Positions 23,675 through 33,324 of a stretch of DNA of 48,006 bases are shown piece after piece; the stretch's first letter is position 1, and each line of letters starts with the position of its first letter. A model generated the notes under the pieces. The model did not search any database. It was not told where the DNA came from and saw only the letters and a program-made list of their open reading frames with translations. This DNA comes from an uncultured Bacteroidota bacterium (lineage in GTDB: Bacteria > Bacteroidota > Bacteroidia > Bacteroidales > GCA-2748055), in contig CAKZNC010000217.1 of assembly GCA_937129385.1 (NCBI GenBank), forward strand, positions 1 through 48,006. The letters run 5' to 3'. Position numbers and translations under genes: made by a program.

Positions 23675-24865
23675 ATGTACGGTAAGATCAAAGAACACCT
23701 TCAAAAAGAGATCAGCGAGATCAGGGAAGCAGGATTGTACAAGGATGAACGTATCATCACCTCGCCACAGGATGCAGAGATCACGATCAGCACAGGGGAG
23801 AAGGTGCTGAATTTCTGTGCCAACAACTACCTGGGATTGTCGAACCATCCCGAGCTGGTGAAAGCTGCCAGGGATGCATTGGATACGCACGGCTTTGGAA
23901 TGTCCTCCGTACGTTTTATCTGCGGAACCCAGGATATTCACAAAGCGCTTGAGAAAAAGATCTCTGAATTCTTCGGTACAGAGGATACAATTCTCTATGC
24001 CGCATGCTTCGACGCTAACGGGGGGATCTTTGAACCACTGCTCACCGCGGAGGATGCCATCATCTCCGACAGTCTGAATCATGCCTCCATTATCGACGGT
24101 GTACGTCTCTGCAAGGCGCAACGCTATCGTTACAAAAACGCAGATATGCAGGACCTGGAAGAGCAGCTGAAACAGGCCCGGGAGCAGCGCTTCCGGATCA
24201 TTGTGACCGATGGGGTGTTCTCCATGGACGGAAATGTTGCCCCGGTGGATAAAATGGTCGAACTGGCTGAAAAATACGATGCCATGGTCATGGTGGATGA
24301 GTGTCATTCTGCCGGCGTGGTCGGCAAAACGGGCAGGGGTGTGACCGAACTCTTCGACATCAGGGGCAAGGTCGATCTCATTACCGGGACACTCGGCAAA
24401 GCATTCGGGGGTGCCATTGGCGGATTTACCACCGGGAAGAAAGAGATCATCGAGATGCTGCGACAGCGATCCCGCCCCTACCTCTTTTCAAACTCCCTGC
24501 CCCCTGTGGTGGTCGGCGCCGGGATCCGGATGTTCGACATGATGTCGGAAACCACCGAGCTGCAGGACAGGCTGCATGAAAATACGGCATTCTTTATCAG
24601 GGAGATGAGGGAGGCCGGGTTCGATATCAAACCCACCGAATCTGCCATCTGCGCAGTCATGCTCTATGATGCAAAACTTTCACAGGATTTCGCAACGAAA
24701 CTGCTGGAGCAGGGAATCTATGTGATCGGATTCTATTACCCGGTTGTACCAAAAGGAGAGGCCCGTATCAGGGTCCAGCTCTCAGCGGCGCACAGCAGGG
24801 CTCACCTGGAAAAGGCACTGCAAGCTTTTAAAAAAGTGGGCAGGGAACTGGATGTGATCAGGTAG
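23675..24865 (+). CDS. kbl: Glycine C-acetyltransferase (2-amino-3-ketobutyrate CoA ligase)
   Basis: Kbl is a PLP enzyme of the alpha-oxoamine synthase family that splits 2-amino-3-ketobutyrate with CoA into glycine and acetyl-CoA. The 396-residue protein has [68 protein letters not shown] (PLP Asp and His) and the Schiff-base Lys in [13 protein letters not shown]. Length is typical. With tdh it forms a threonine catabolism/glycine supply operon, ending at a clear terminator. Confidence 0.95.
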   Translation: MYGKIKEHLQKEISEIREAGLYKDERIITSPQDAEITISTGEKVLNFCANNYLGLSNHPELVKAARDALDTHGFGMSSVRFICGTQDIHKALEKKISEFFGTEDTILYAACFDANGGIFEPLLTAEDAIISDSLNHASIIDGVRLCKAQRYRYKNADMQDLEEQLKQAREQRFRIIVTDGVFSMDGNVAPVDKMVELAEKYDAMVMVDECHSAGVVGKTGRGVTELFDIRGKVDLITGTLGKAFGGAIGGFTTGKKEIIEMLRQRSRPYLFSNSLPPVVVGAGIRMFDMMSETTELQDRLHENTAFFIREMREAGFDIKPTESAICAVMLYDAKLSQDFATKLLEQGIYVIGFYYPVVPKGEARIRVQLSAAHSRAHLEKALQAFKKVGRELDVIR

Positions 24866-24908
24866 ATCATGCCTCCAGGCCAGTAGTTCTTTCCTGAATT
24901 GAATGATC

Positions 24909-24938
24909 AAAAAAGCCGGCAGATTTTGCCGGCTTTTT
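24909..24938. terminator. Bidirectional Rho-independent terminator
   Basis: GCCGGCA (24915-24921), loop GATTT, TGCCGGC (24927-24933), with A-tract before and T-tract after (AAAAAA ... TTTTT). It lies between the convergent kbl and nrdJ genes and can end transcription from both sides. Confidence 0.92.
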
Positions 24939-24964
24939 ATTAGGAGTATATTGCTAGCTACAGC

Positions 24965-27574
24965 TTACCCACATTTCGAAGAACCGCAATCTGTGCAGAT
25001 CAGACAGCCCTCCTGATATATTAAATGTCCCGACCCGCAGTCTTCACAGGCTTTCCCCTTGACTTCGGTTCCGTTGGGAATGTATTTTTTCAGTGCCCTG
25101 GCCACTCCGGCAGTCCAGTTGTTGATATTGTCATCATCCAGCCTGAGCGAGGTGATCAGATCCACGCTATCCACAACGGGCATCCCATGTCTCAATACCC
25201 CGGAAATAAGCTTCGCGTAGTTCCAGAACTCTTTGTGAAACTGGTGGGAAAGGCCCCCCATGGTTACTTTGTACCCGTATTTGTTTGTATACTGAAAATC
25301 ATAGCGGGTCTCTCCGTCGTCCTGCTTCGTCTTAATGATCTTCCCGGTACGTATCGATTTCGGGATCGGGAAGCCATCGTCCTCCTTCTTACCGGTAAAA
25401 ATCTCGTAGGGACGCTCGTCGATCAGCCCGATAAATGCGATCCACTCCTCCTTGTTGTTTCTGAAACGAAGGATATCGGCGTCCAGTACCTGTGGACGTT
25501 TCTTGGGAAACGGGGAATCTGTCTTCTTATCCTTCTCGCTGGCTGATATCAGCACACCCGTTCTTGACCCGTCCCTGTAAACGGTCACCCCTTTACAACC
25601 ATTTTTCCACGCCTCTACGTAGAGCTCTCCGACGAGCTCCTCATTTACATCGGATGGCAGATTGATCGTTACACTGATGGAGTGATCGACCCACTTCTGC
25701 ACTCGTCCCTGCATCCTTACCTTGGATACCCAGTCCACATCGTTGGAGGTGGCCTTGTAATAGGGAGAATCTTTAACGAGCGCTTCTACGGCTTCGTCGT
25801 CATATCTTTTTACCTCTTCAGGATTGTGACCGTTGATCTTTAACCAGTTCATGAAATTATGATGGAACACATTGTATTCTTCCCAGCTGTCTCCCACTTC
25901 GTCTACAAATGTTACGGTTGCATCTTTGTCATTTGGATTCACCTTCCTCCTGCGTTTGTAAGCGGGAAGGAATACCGGCTCGATCCCTGAGGTGGTCTGT
26001 GTCATCAGGCTGGTTGTCCCCGTAGGTGCGATGGTCAGCAGGGAGATATTGCGTCTGCCGTACTTCTTGATGTCCTCGATCAGCTGGGGGTCTTCCTTGC
26101 CCAATCGCTGGATAAAAGGATTGTTCTCCTCTTTTGCAGCATCAAAAACACCAAAGGCTCCGCGCTCTTTTGCCATGTTCATACTGGATCTGTATGCCTC
26201 CAGGGCGATGGTTTTGTGCACCTCTTCTGAAAAATCAACCGCATCTTCACTGCCGTACCTGAGTCCGAGTGCCGCCAGCATATCACCCTCCGCAGTAATT
26301 CCCACACCTGTCCTGCGACCCTCCAGGGCCTTGCTCCTTATATTCTCCCATAGATTGATCTCGACACGCTTGATCTCTTCATCTTCCGGATCGGATTTGA
26401 TCTTATGCAGGATCGCATCGATCTTTTCAAGTTCAAGGTCAATGATGTCATCCATCATCCGCTGGGCAAGACCAATATGCTTTTTGAATTTTTTCCAGTT
26501 GAATACCGATTTGTCTGTGAACGGCTGGTCAACATAACTGAACAGGTTGATGGCCAGCAGACGGCAACTGTCATATGGACACAGCGGAATCTCGCCGCAG
26601 GGGTTGGTTGACACAGTCCGGAATCCCTCTTCTGCATAACAGTCTGCCACCGATTCTGAGGCAATGGTATCCCAGAACAGGATGCCGGGTTCAGCTGATT
26701 TCCATGCATTATGAACGATCTTTGTCCAGAGTTGCCTGGCATCTATCTCCTTGGTGTAGTCCGGTTCATCAGAATGGATCGGATACTTCTGCGTATAGGT
26801 ACTGCCATCCACCACTGATTTCATGAATTCATGATCGATCCGCACTGATACATTGGCTCCGGTTACTTTGCCCGACTCCATCTTCGCATCGATGAAGTGT
26901 TCCGCATCTGGGTGCTTAATTGAGATACTCAGCATCAGTGCGCCACGCCGGCCATCCTGCGCCACTTCCCTGGTGGAGTTGGAGTAGCGCTCCATGAAGG
27001 GAACTACTCCTGTAGATGTGAGTGCGCTATTGAGCACCGGGCTCCCGCTGGGGCGAATGTGAGAAAGGTCGTGCCCGACCCCCCCGCGCCGCTTCATCAA
27101 TTGCACCTGCTCCTGGTCAATCTTCATGATCCCTCCATATGAATCTGAAGGTCCCTGGTGCCCGATCACGAAACAATTGGACAAACTGGCGATCTGGAAA
27201 TCATTCCCAATGCCGGTCATAGGAGACCCCTGGGGCACAATGTACCTGAAATTCTTCATCAGGTCATACAACGTATCGTGGGAGAGGGGATTCGGATATT
27301 TCTTTTCTATCCTGGCGATCTCACTTGCCAGCCTGTGATGCATGTCATCAGGATTTTTTTCGTAGAGACGTCCGTATGAATCCTTCAGGGCATATTTATT
27401 CACCCATACGCGGGCCGCCAACTCATCCCCCTTGAAATATTTCAGTGACGATTCAAAAGCCTCTTCATTGGAGTAGGTCTTCCTCTTCCCGGTCTCTTGC
27501 CTCACCTCTTTTGCCTCATTTACATCTTTTTCCAGGACTACCTGTCCCTTTTGTGTTGCTCCCTGATCTGACAT
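24965..27574 (-). CDS. nrdJ: Class II (adenosylcobalamin-dependent) ribonucleotide reductase
   Basis: The 869-residue enzyme reduces ribonucleotides using a cobalamin-derived thiyl radical, so it works with or without oxygen. The barrel motifs include SLSNCFVIG (first redox Cys), the loop NPCGEIPLCPYDSCRLLAINLFSYV with the radical Cys region, and LLTIAPTGTTSLMTQTTSGIEPVF. The C-terminal tail has KACEDCGSGHLIYQEGCLICTDCGSSKCG-type Cys pairs, giving a zinc-ribbon-like end and the shuttle Cys. Start at MSDQGATQ; an ATG three codons upstream is possible. B12 is therefore needed or salvaged by this organism. No NrdR box or B12 riboswitch is visible upstream. Confidence 0.95.
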   Translation of the reverse strand: MSDQGATQKGQVVLEKDVNEAKEVRQETGKRKTYSNEEAFESSLKYFKGDELAARVWVNKYALKDSYGRLYEKNPDDMHHRLASEIARIEKKYPNPLSHDTLYDLMKNFRYIVPQGSPMTGIGNDFQIASLSNCFVIGHQGPSDSYGGIMKIDQEQVQLMKRRGGVGHDLSHIRPSGSPVLNSALTSTGVVPFMERYSNSTREVAQDGRRGALMLSISIKHPDAEHFIDAKMESGKVTGANVSVRIDHEFMKSVVDGSTYTQKYPIHSDEPDYTKEIDARQLWTKIVHNAWKSAEPGILFWDTIASESVADCYAEEGFRTVSTNPCGEIPLCPYDSCRLLAINLFSYVDQPFTDKSVFNWKKFKKHIGLAQRMMDDIIDLELEKIDAILHKIKSDPEDEEIKRVEINLWENIRSKALEGRRTGVGITAEGDMLAALGLRYGSEDAVDFSEEVHKTIALEAYRSSMNMAKERGAFGVFDAAKEENNPFIQRLGKEDPQLIEDIKKYGRRNISLLTIAPTGTTSLMTQTTSGIEPVFLPAYKRRRKVNPNDKDATVTFVDEVGDSWEEYNVFHHNFMNWLKINGHNPEEVKRYDDEAVEALVKDSPYYKATSNDVDWVSKVRMQGRVQKWVDHSISVTINLPSDVNEELVGELYVEAWKNGCKGVTVYRDGSRTGVLISASEKDKKTDSPFPKKRPQVLDADILRFRNNKEEWIAFIGLIDERPYEIFTGKKEDDGFPIPKSIRTGKIIKTKQDDGETRYDFQYTNKYGYKVTMGGLSHQFHKEFWNYAKLISGVLRHGMPVVDSVDLITSLRLDDDNINNWTAGVARALKKYIPNGTEVKGKACEDCGSGHLIYQEGCLICTDCGSSKCG

Positions 27575-27583
27575 ACAGTTCAA

Positions 27584-28095
27584 TTTAATAAAGTGGTTAA
27601 TATCATCCCGGCTTCTGCCCCGATTGTAACAAGCAATTTAGTAATCCTGTTCCCTCGCCCCTTTTTGAGTTATTAACGAATCGGATATCTTTTTCAACAC
27701 CCCTTTAACTCATTGACCTACTTCACTTTAACACATAGCTCCCCGTTCGCTTGATATAATAAGGTCCCGTAATCCGCTGCACTCCTCAACCGATCTTTCA
27801 AAAAAATGGGATTCTGATGGACCTTCGGTGAAACCGAAATTGGGAAATGAAATTAGGAAGAAATCATATACTGATGATCAAAATCCGTTTCGTTTTTATT
27901 AACAAGAAATCAACTTCCCGGCTAACTGTATCAGCATCAATCAAATGCTGTACAGCAGATAATCTCGATTTGGGTCGTGATTGTAACTACCTTATTACGT
28001 GATGGTTACAAAACCACCTTTGACAAACAGTGAGTTCTGTATCTTGAAAGCTGTATATGAAAAGATGAAAAACATTTTGGTGATCGCCGCCTACT
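27584..28095. other. Gene-poor 0.5-kb gap between nrdJ and waaA
   Basis: No convincing gene is found. A plus-strand frame of 52 codons starts at 27847, but it has no recognisable similarity. Structured elements present: a CAGCAT-N7-ATGCTG hairpin with flanking GTA/TAC (27929-27953), a TTCGGT-GAA-ACCGAA hairpin (27823-27837) and the spaced inverted repeat GAGTTA/TAACTC (27667-27711). None matches a known riboswitch. The region is more AT-rich than its neighbours and lies upstream of nrdJ and downstream of waaA. Confidence 0.5.
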
Positions 28096-29325
28096 TCAGC
28101 TGTGAAATATTTCATTCACGATCCGGTCGGTTGCACCTGTTTTTTGAGCCGTATAACGGGAAGCCTGGGCAGACCTCCGTTCAAGTTCACTGCGATCGGC
28201 GAGCAGTTCCATGATCCTTTCCCCTGCACCGCGAGGGTCGGTCACAGGCACTGCACAGCCCAGGTGAACCAGTTCCCTGGCCTCGTGAAAACCTTTATAA
28301 TTGGGACCGAAAAAGACAGGTAAACCAGCAGCTGTTGCCTCCAGGACATTGTGGATCCCTTTGCCGAAACCTCCACCAATGACCGCAACTGTACCATAAT
28401 GATAGAGGGAGGAAAGATGACCGATCGTATCAACAATGATCACGCGAACATCCCGGACAGTATCCTGATCAATCTGTGAGAAAAGCAGGTGATCAGGAAA
28501 CATCTCCCTTAACCTGTCGATCGTCTTCCGGGTAGGTTCATGCGGTGCGATGATCAGCCGTAGAGAACTGTCACTCATTATATAAACCTCCCTGAGGACT
28601 TGCTCATCATCTTCCCAGGCACTTCCTCCAACAACAATGTCGCCTGCGGCACCAAATTTTTCGAGGAGCGGCACCTGCTGTTTGTTTTCGGCGATCTGCA
28701 TAACCCTGTCAAAACGCGTATCACCAGCCACCATAGCACCATTGATCCCGATGCTGTCCAGTAAATCACGTGAAGATTGGTCCTGCACAAATATCTGTGT
28801 GTAAAACCCCAGCATTTTACGGTACCATCCCCCGTACCATTTGAAGAATAATTGTGTGCTTCTGAAATAACCAGAGATGAGGAACGTGGGGATCTCTCTT
28901 TTCCTGAGTTCGTCGAGGTGGAAGTACCAGAATTCATATTTGATGAACAGGGCCATACTGACCGGAACCAGGTCGAGCATGTCGCCTGCGTTTTTCGGGC
29001 TGTCAGGAGGCAGATACATGACCACGTCTGCAGCAGGGTATCCCTTCCGCTTCTCATAACCCGAGGGTGAGAAGAAAGTCAGCAATAACTTTTCATCAGG
29101 ATGATTTTGTTTGATCCAGTCGATCACCGGGCGTCCCTGTTCGAACTCGCCAAGGGAAGCACAATGTACCCATATCACATTCTCATTGCCGGAAAATGAG
29201 TCCGACATCCTCTCTCTCCAGCCTTTTCTGCCGGCCACCCATTTTGAGGCTTTTGGATTCCATGCGGCTGCAAAGCGGATTGTCAGGTAATATAGTCCCG
29301 TAACCAGTGAGTAAATGACACGCAT
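28096..29325 (-). CDS. waaA: 3-deoxy-D-manno-octulosonic acid (Kdo) transferase
   Basis: WaaA (KdtA) adds Kdo to lipid A at the inner membrane. The 409-residue protein has an N-terminal membrane helix (MRVIYSLVTGLYYLTIRFAAAW), then WVHCASLGEFEQGRPVI (with catalytic Glu), LLTFFSPSGYEKRK, YLPPDSPKNA, ALFIKYEFWYFHLDEL and SGYFRSTQLFF. The C-terminal GT-B half has VVGGSAWEDDE, IIAPHEPTRKTI and AVIGGGFGKGIHNVLEATAAGLPVFFGP. Start placed at 29325, where the membrane helix begins. Its presence indicates a lipid A with Kdo. Confidence 0.93.
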   Translation of the reverse strand: MRVIYSLVTGLYYLTIRFAAAWNPKASKWVAGRKGWRERMSDSFSGNENVIWVHCASLGEFEQGRPVIDWIKQNHPDEKLLLTFFSPSGYEKRKGYPAADVVMYLPPDSPKNAGDMLDLVPVSMALFIKYEFWYFHLDELRKREIPTFLISGYFRSTQLFFKWYGGWYRKMLGFYTQIFVQDQSSRDLLDSIGINGAMVAGDTRFDRVMQIAENKQQVPLLEKFGAAGDIVVGGSAWEDDEQVLREVYIMSDSSLRLIIAPHEPTRKTIDRLREMFPDHLLFSQIDQDTVRDVRVIIVDTIGHLSSLYHYGTVAVIGGGFGKGIHNVLEATAAGLPVFFGPNYKGFHEARELVHLGCAVPVTDPRGAGERIMELLADRSELERRSAQASRYTAQKTGATDRIVNEIFHS

Positions 29326-29412
29326 TGATACAATTAGTTTATTTGAATGATCCAGTGACCGTATGCAAGGCAAATGCCTTCAATGGCTGAGTTTTTTTTT
29401 CCGATTGATTCA

Positions 29413-30864
29413 TCATCTCTTCTGAAGGTCCTTTTTGTCCTGTGTGGCCAGGCTCACGATCCATACCGCTAAAAATGCAAGTACAAAGGAAACAAACCTC
29501 ACGCTCAATGCATCATCAAGGACCGCTATTTCTGACCAGACAACCGTCGTGACAAAGCCGGTAATCATTCCGCCTAAAGCCCCTTGCCACGTTACCTTTC
29601 TCCACTTGAGCATCAGGAGCAGCAATGGTCCAAATGAAGAACCGAGCCCGGCCCATGCATAAGAAACCATTGCAAATATCAGTTTATCAGACCAGATGGC
29701 GATCCCAAGGCCTACGACCCCGATCAGAACAGTGATGATCCTGCTTGCACGCAACATGAACCGGTCTGTCACCTCTTTGCCAAAGGTTTGATGGTACAGA
29801 TCCTCGATCACGGAAGAGCTGATCAGCAGCAGCTGACTGTCGGCTGTGGACATCATCGCGGCGATGGCTCCGCTGATCAGGATGCCTGCAAGCCATGCAG
29901 GCAGAAGGGTGGTGGCAAGGTGTGGCATGATCTGTTCTATATCCTCAAAATACCCTTGTCCGTGCATGGCCACACCGACTACGCCGATCAGCATCGCTCC
30001 TGTAAATGCCGGTATTGCCCAGGTAATGGCAATACGTCTTGAGACCCGGATCTTGTCTGAACTCCGGATCGACATGAAACGGGTCAGCAAATGAGGCTGC
30101 CCCATGTAGCCAAACGCCCAGCTGAGTCCGCTGATGACCAATGCTGCTGCTGCCCATCCTGTCTTTCCCCCTGTTAATGAAAACAGGGAAAGGCCATCGG
30201 CCGACTGCATTCCCTGCATCTCCCCGGAAAGACTGACCCCGCGCTCCGCAAGCTCGATAAATCCGGCTATGGGCAGGATCACCAGGGTGCCTACCATGAT
30301 GATCCCCTGCACAAGGTCGGTCCAGGCAACAGCAAAAAAACCACCCATCATTGTATAAAAAATGATGACCAGGGCGCCAAGCAACATGCCATGTACATTA
30401 TTGATCCCGAAGGTTGCATTCAGGATCTTCCCTGCACCATTGATCTGGGCAGAGAGGTAGAAGATGAAAAAGAAAATAATGATCCCTGTGGCCAGGATCC
30501 GGATGGCAGACTGGCCTCTTTTATGACGGGCTGCAAAAAAGGTGGGTAAGGTAATCGCCTCCACCTTTTCCGATTCATCCCGGAGGTCTTTGGCAATGAC
30601 AAACCAGTAAAAGATAATTCCCAGCACACAGCCAAGGGCTGTCCATATCTCCAGGAAACCCAATGCGTACGCGGCTCCGGGAAGCCCAAGCAGAAGCCAT
30701 GCACTCTCCCCGCTGGCGCGCTCTGAAAATGCCACCACCCATGGATTCAGCTTTCTTCCGGCCACAAAGAAGTCACTGTGATTCTTGTTGCTCTTAAAGG
30801 TCAGGAAACCAATAACCAGGATCATTGCCAGGTAGAAAATGAAACCGATCAGAATATAATTCAT
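29413..30864 (-). CDS. putP: Sodium/proline symporter (SSS family)
   Basis: The 483-residue transporter has about 13 hydrophobic helices. The N-terminal YILIGFIFYLAMILVIGFLTF and NPWVVAFSERASGESAWLLLGLPG segments match PutP, including the SGESAWL Na+/proline region. Later parts include GGFFAVAWTDLVQGIIMV, GYMGQPHLLTRFM and AIAAMMSTADSQLLLISSSVIEDLY, which form the conserved substrate/Na+ site of the solute:sodium symporters. Imports proline for osmotic balance or as a carbon source; no put catabolic genes are nearby. It stands alone on the minus strand. Confidence 0.92.
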   Translation of the reverse strand: MNYILIGFIFYLAMILVIGFLTFKSNKNHSDFFVAGRKLNPWVVAFSERASGESAWLLLGLPGAAYALGFLEIWTALGCVLGIIFYWFVIAKDLRDESEKVEAITLPTFFAARHKRGQSAIRILATGIIIFFFIFYLSAQINGAGKILNATFGINNVHGMLLGALVIIFYTMMGGFFAVAWTDLVQGIIMVGTLVILPIAGFIELAERGVSLSGEMQGMQSADGLSLFSLTGGKTGWAAAALVISGLSWAFGYMGQPHLLTRFMSIRSSDKIRVSRRIAITWAIPAFTGAMLIGVVGVAMHGQGYFEDIEQIMPHLATTLLPAWLAGILISGAIAAMMSTADSQLLLISSSVIEDLYHQTFGKEVTDRFMLRASRIITVLIGVVGLGIAIWSDKLIFAMVSYAWAGLGSSFGPLLLLMLKWRKVTWQGALGGMITGFVTTVVWSEIAVLDDALSVRFVSFVLAFLAVWIVSLATQDKKDLQKR

Positions 30865-30925
30865 TCGAAATGCAGAAAGTTTGAGTGACGAACAGTTGCC
30901 AAGATAAGAAAATCAATTCAAAAAA

Positions 30926-31519
30926 TTACTGCGTAAATGTGGCGGATCCGTCGGGCTGATAATAATAGTCAAACAGCACCTCCACGTGTTCACCAGCGGG
31001 ATCTTTCACAACAGAGGTCTCCTTTACATGTAGTTTCACAAATTTGTTCAGGGAGGTTTTCAGTACCCATACCTGGTATTCCCTGACGGTGTCGCTGGAG
31101 GGATTGAATGAAGCTGTTGTGTCAATGGCGGTCAGCTCATTCTCAAAAAAATCACGCGATTCCCCCATGCTTTCAAAGGCACCTGCCAGTGAGAACCCAT
31201 GAGGGTTTGAAGGGGAAGTGAAGCCAGGCCTGACCGTTCCATCCACCCGCCTGAACATGTCGGCAATCACATCGGGGAGTGGCTCCCCCGTTGAGGGATA
31301 GCGTGTACGTTTGCCGGTTTCGAAATTGAATCCATTGACCGATGCAGTCTCAAAATCAAACTCCGAGCTGAGCAATATTTCCCCCTGGTTTACATCCCCT
31401 GTCTCCTGGCAGGCAGTGACCGCCAGCAACACCAAAATTGTCAGCAACATCCATTCACGTATCCCATGATGCACGGAAAAACGTCTTTCTGAACAGTATA
31501 AATTACATGGATCACTCAT
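30926..31519 (-). CDS. Lipoprotein of unknown function
   Basis: The 197-residue frame contains a lipoprotein signal LLTILVLLAVTAC. Translation may begin at MLLTILV (31450) rather than 31519, where a 23-residue charged leader would precede the signal. The mature part has a strand-rich pattern: SSEFDFETASVNGFNFETGKRTRYP, GFTSPSNPHGFSLAGAF, YQVWVLKTSLNKFVKLHVKET and HVEVLFDYYYQPDGSATF. I do not recognise the family. HmuY-type haem-binding lipoproteins share the layout of an N-terminal lipidation site and a beta-rich body, but no motif proves this. It lies 15 nt downstream of ald and may be co-transcribed. Confidence 0.55.
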   Translation of the reverse strand: MSDPCNLYCSERRFSVHHGIREWMLLTILVLLAVTACQETGDVNQGEILLSSEFDFETASVNGFNFETGKRTRYPSTGEPLPDVIADMFRRVDGTVRPGFTSPSNPHGFSLAGAFESMGESRDFFENELTAIDTTASFNPSSDTVREYQVWVLKTSLNKFVKLHVKETSVVKDPAGEHVEVLFDYYYQPDGSATFTQ

Positions 31520-31534
31520 AAGAAATATTTTCTT

Positions 31535-32755
31535 TCAGAATGCTGCCATCAACAGGTCAATGTCTTTAGACGGAATGCCATATCGTTTTCCAATCGAACT
31601 GCTGGTAAGGATCCCGTTGTAAATGTAAACCCCGTGTCTGAGTCCGTCATCCTCCTTCAGGTGCATGGTCATCCCTCCAAGTATGCCCATACTCTTCAAC
31701 ATCGGGGTAACAACGTTACTGATAGCAATGGAGGCCGTACGTGCCACCCTGGAAGGGATGTTCGGCACACAATAGTGGATCACCCCATGCTTTGTAAAAA
31801 CCGGGTCTTTCTCTGACCTCACCTCAGATGTTGCCACACACCCACCATGATCGATGCTGATATCCACGATGACAGATCCCTTTTTCATGCCCATGACCAT
31901 CTCTTCGGTAATAAAAAAAGCGGAGTTGTCATCATCATTCCTGACGGCGCCGATGACTACATCGGCTGATTTCAGTGCCTTCTCAATGACCTTTGGGTGG
32001 AAGATCGAGGTGGGAATGTCGTGCCCGACTGCAGACTGTAAGCGCCTGAGCCTGTGGACAGATTCATCGAAGACCTTCACAACGGCCCCCATCCCTTTAG
32101 CTGCCCTGACTGCAAATTCAGCGGCGGTACCGGCTCCGAGTATTACGACTTCGGTCGGGGTGATCCCGGTGAGACCACCCAGCATAACCCCTTTGCCTCC
32201 CCGGGCATTGCTCAGGTACTCTCCGGCGATCAGGACAGCCGTATTACCGGCGATTCCGCTCATGCTTCTTATCAACGGATAACATTCATGTTCATCCCGT
32301 ATCCTCTCCATGGAAATAGCGGTGATCCTTTTCTGCATCAGCTTGTCAATATACTCCCTGCTGACATGTATTCTTGCCTGGAAAGAGGAGAGCAACATCA
32401 GGCGCTCTTTCATGCGATCAATGTCTTTCAGGCTTGGAGGATTGATCTTCAAAGCAATATCGGCCCTAAAAACATCATCGCGGCTCTCCGTGATCAGGGC
32501 GCCCGATTCGGCATACTGGTTGTCGGGATAATTTGCCGCATCGCCGGCGCCGGACTCGATAATGACCTGGTGACCATGACCAGTAAGTATTTCAACCGCC
32601 TCCGGGGTCAGTGGTACACGACTCTCCACTTCTGTGTCTTCTTTTGGAATCCCGATGACCATCTGTTGTTTGATGGTCTCCACCTCAAGCATCTCTTCCT
32701 GGGGCAGCAACGCTTCCTTCCTGAGGTCCAGGGGCTTCCCTCCTTTTTTGTTCAT
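31535..32755 (-). CDS. ald: Alanine dehydrogenase
   Basis: Ald interconverts L-alanine and pyruvate plus ammonia with NAD. The 406-residue protein has the N-terminal MVIGIPKEDTEVESRVPLTPEAVEIL (Ald/PNT N-domain, substrate Arg), IALKINPPSLKDIDRM, SGIAGNTAVLIAGEYL, the NAD loop VVILGAGTAAEFAVRAAKGMGA and VIVDISIDHGGCVATSE, PNIPSRVARTASIAISN. It is 35 residues longer than usual at the N-terminus, with the extra part EALLPQEEMLEVETIKQQ. This longer form is common in Bacteroidota Ald. Start at 32755 rather than 32788. A TATTTTAG box lies near 32779 on the minus strand. Confidence 0.92.
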   Translation of the reverse strand: MNKKGGKPLDLRKEALLPQEEMLEVETIKQQMVIGIPKEDTEVESRVPLTPEAVEILTGHGHQVIIESGAGDAANYPDNQYAESGALITESRDDVFRADIALKINPPSLKDIDRMKERLMLLSSFQARIHVSREYIDKLMQKRITAISMERIRDEHECYPLIRSMSGIAGNTAVLIAGEYLSNARGGKGVMLGGLTGITPTEVVILGAGTAAEFAVRAAKGMGAVVKVFDESVHRLRRLQSAVGHDIPTSIFHPKVIEKALKSADVVIGAVRNDDDNSAFFITEEMVMGMKKGSVIVDISIDHGGCVATSEVRSEKDPVFTKHGVIHYCVPNIPSRVARTASIAISNVVTPMLKSMGILGGMTMHLKEDDGLRHGVYIYNGILTSSSIGKRYGIPSKDIDLLMAAF

Positions 32756-32894
32756 TGGGTCAGTTTTAGCGAACCTAAAATAGCACAATTATGGGGGATT
32801 GTCAAGTAAACTGCAGTTTACAGGGCCATTCACCAGGATTTCCGCAATTTCGCTCAAAAGGTCAGGAAACCTGGCAGAAAGATCAATGAAAAAA

Positions 32895-33320
32895 TTACCG
32901 CTTTACCGGTCCGCTTACTGTCCTGCTTCCATCATCGTTCACATGAATCTCAAGCAGCAGCAGATCTTCCGGCATTAGTTCCATTGCCTTTTCCGGCCAT
33001 TCGATCAGGCACACCTGGTCGGAATAGAAATAATCTTCGTACCCGAAATCATACAGCTCCGTGATGTCATCGATGCGATACAGGTCGAAATGATACACCG
33101 ATGCTCCTGACCTGGTAAAATATTCATTGATCAGGGCGAAAGTCGGACTGTTGACCACGTCCTCAACACCAAGTGCACGGCAGAGCGCCTGTATAAGCGT
33201 GGTTTTACCTGCACCCATCTCGCCTGAAAAGGCGATCTTCGTATGGGTGCCAATGGCCAAAAGCAGCTCCTCTGCAGCACTGTCTATCTCTCGTATGGAT
33301 GGAATATCGATCCTGATCAT
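32895..33320 (-). CDS. tsaE: tRNA t6A synthesis ATPase TsaE
   Basis: TsaE works with TsaB and TsaD in threonylcarbamoyl transfer to A37 of tRNA. The 141-residue protein has the Walker A GEMGAGKTTLIQALCRALG, then SPTFALINEYF (typical P-T-F/Y region), VYHFDLYRI and VCLIEWPEK. Length and order are normal. It lies 4 nt after porX and is the last gene of the porW-porX-tsaE operon. TcdA, which modifies t6A further, is encoded at 9.7-10.4 kb. Confidence 0.93.
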   Translation of the reverse strand: MIRIDIPSIREIDSAAEELLLAIGTHTKIAFSGEMGAGKTTLIQALCRALGVEDVVNSPTFALINEYFTRSGASVYHFDLYRIDDITELYDFGYEDYFYSDQVCLIEWPEKAMELMPEDLLLLEIHVNDDGSRTVSGPVKR

Positions 33321-33324
33321 GGCA

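Noticed and set aside
27847-28002. Plus-strand 51-residue frame in the nrdJ upstream gap, considered as an integrase N-terminal remnant
   Set aside because: The segment IKIRFVFINKKSTSRL is only vaguely like arm-binding domains, with no further homologous part in any frame downstream.
27584-28095. Cobalamin riboswitch upstream of nrdJ
   Set aside because: No B12 box or the conserved GGTGAAAATCC-type core is found on the minus strand; a GGTGAAAC string on the plus strand has the wrong orientation and no surrounding conserved helices.
32054-32809. 251-codon open frame on the plus strand
   Set aside because: It is antisense to the well-conserved ald gene and lacks domain-like sequence; it follows from codon bias of ald.
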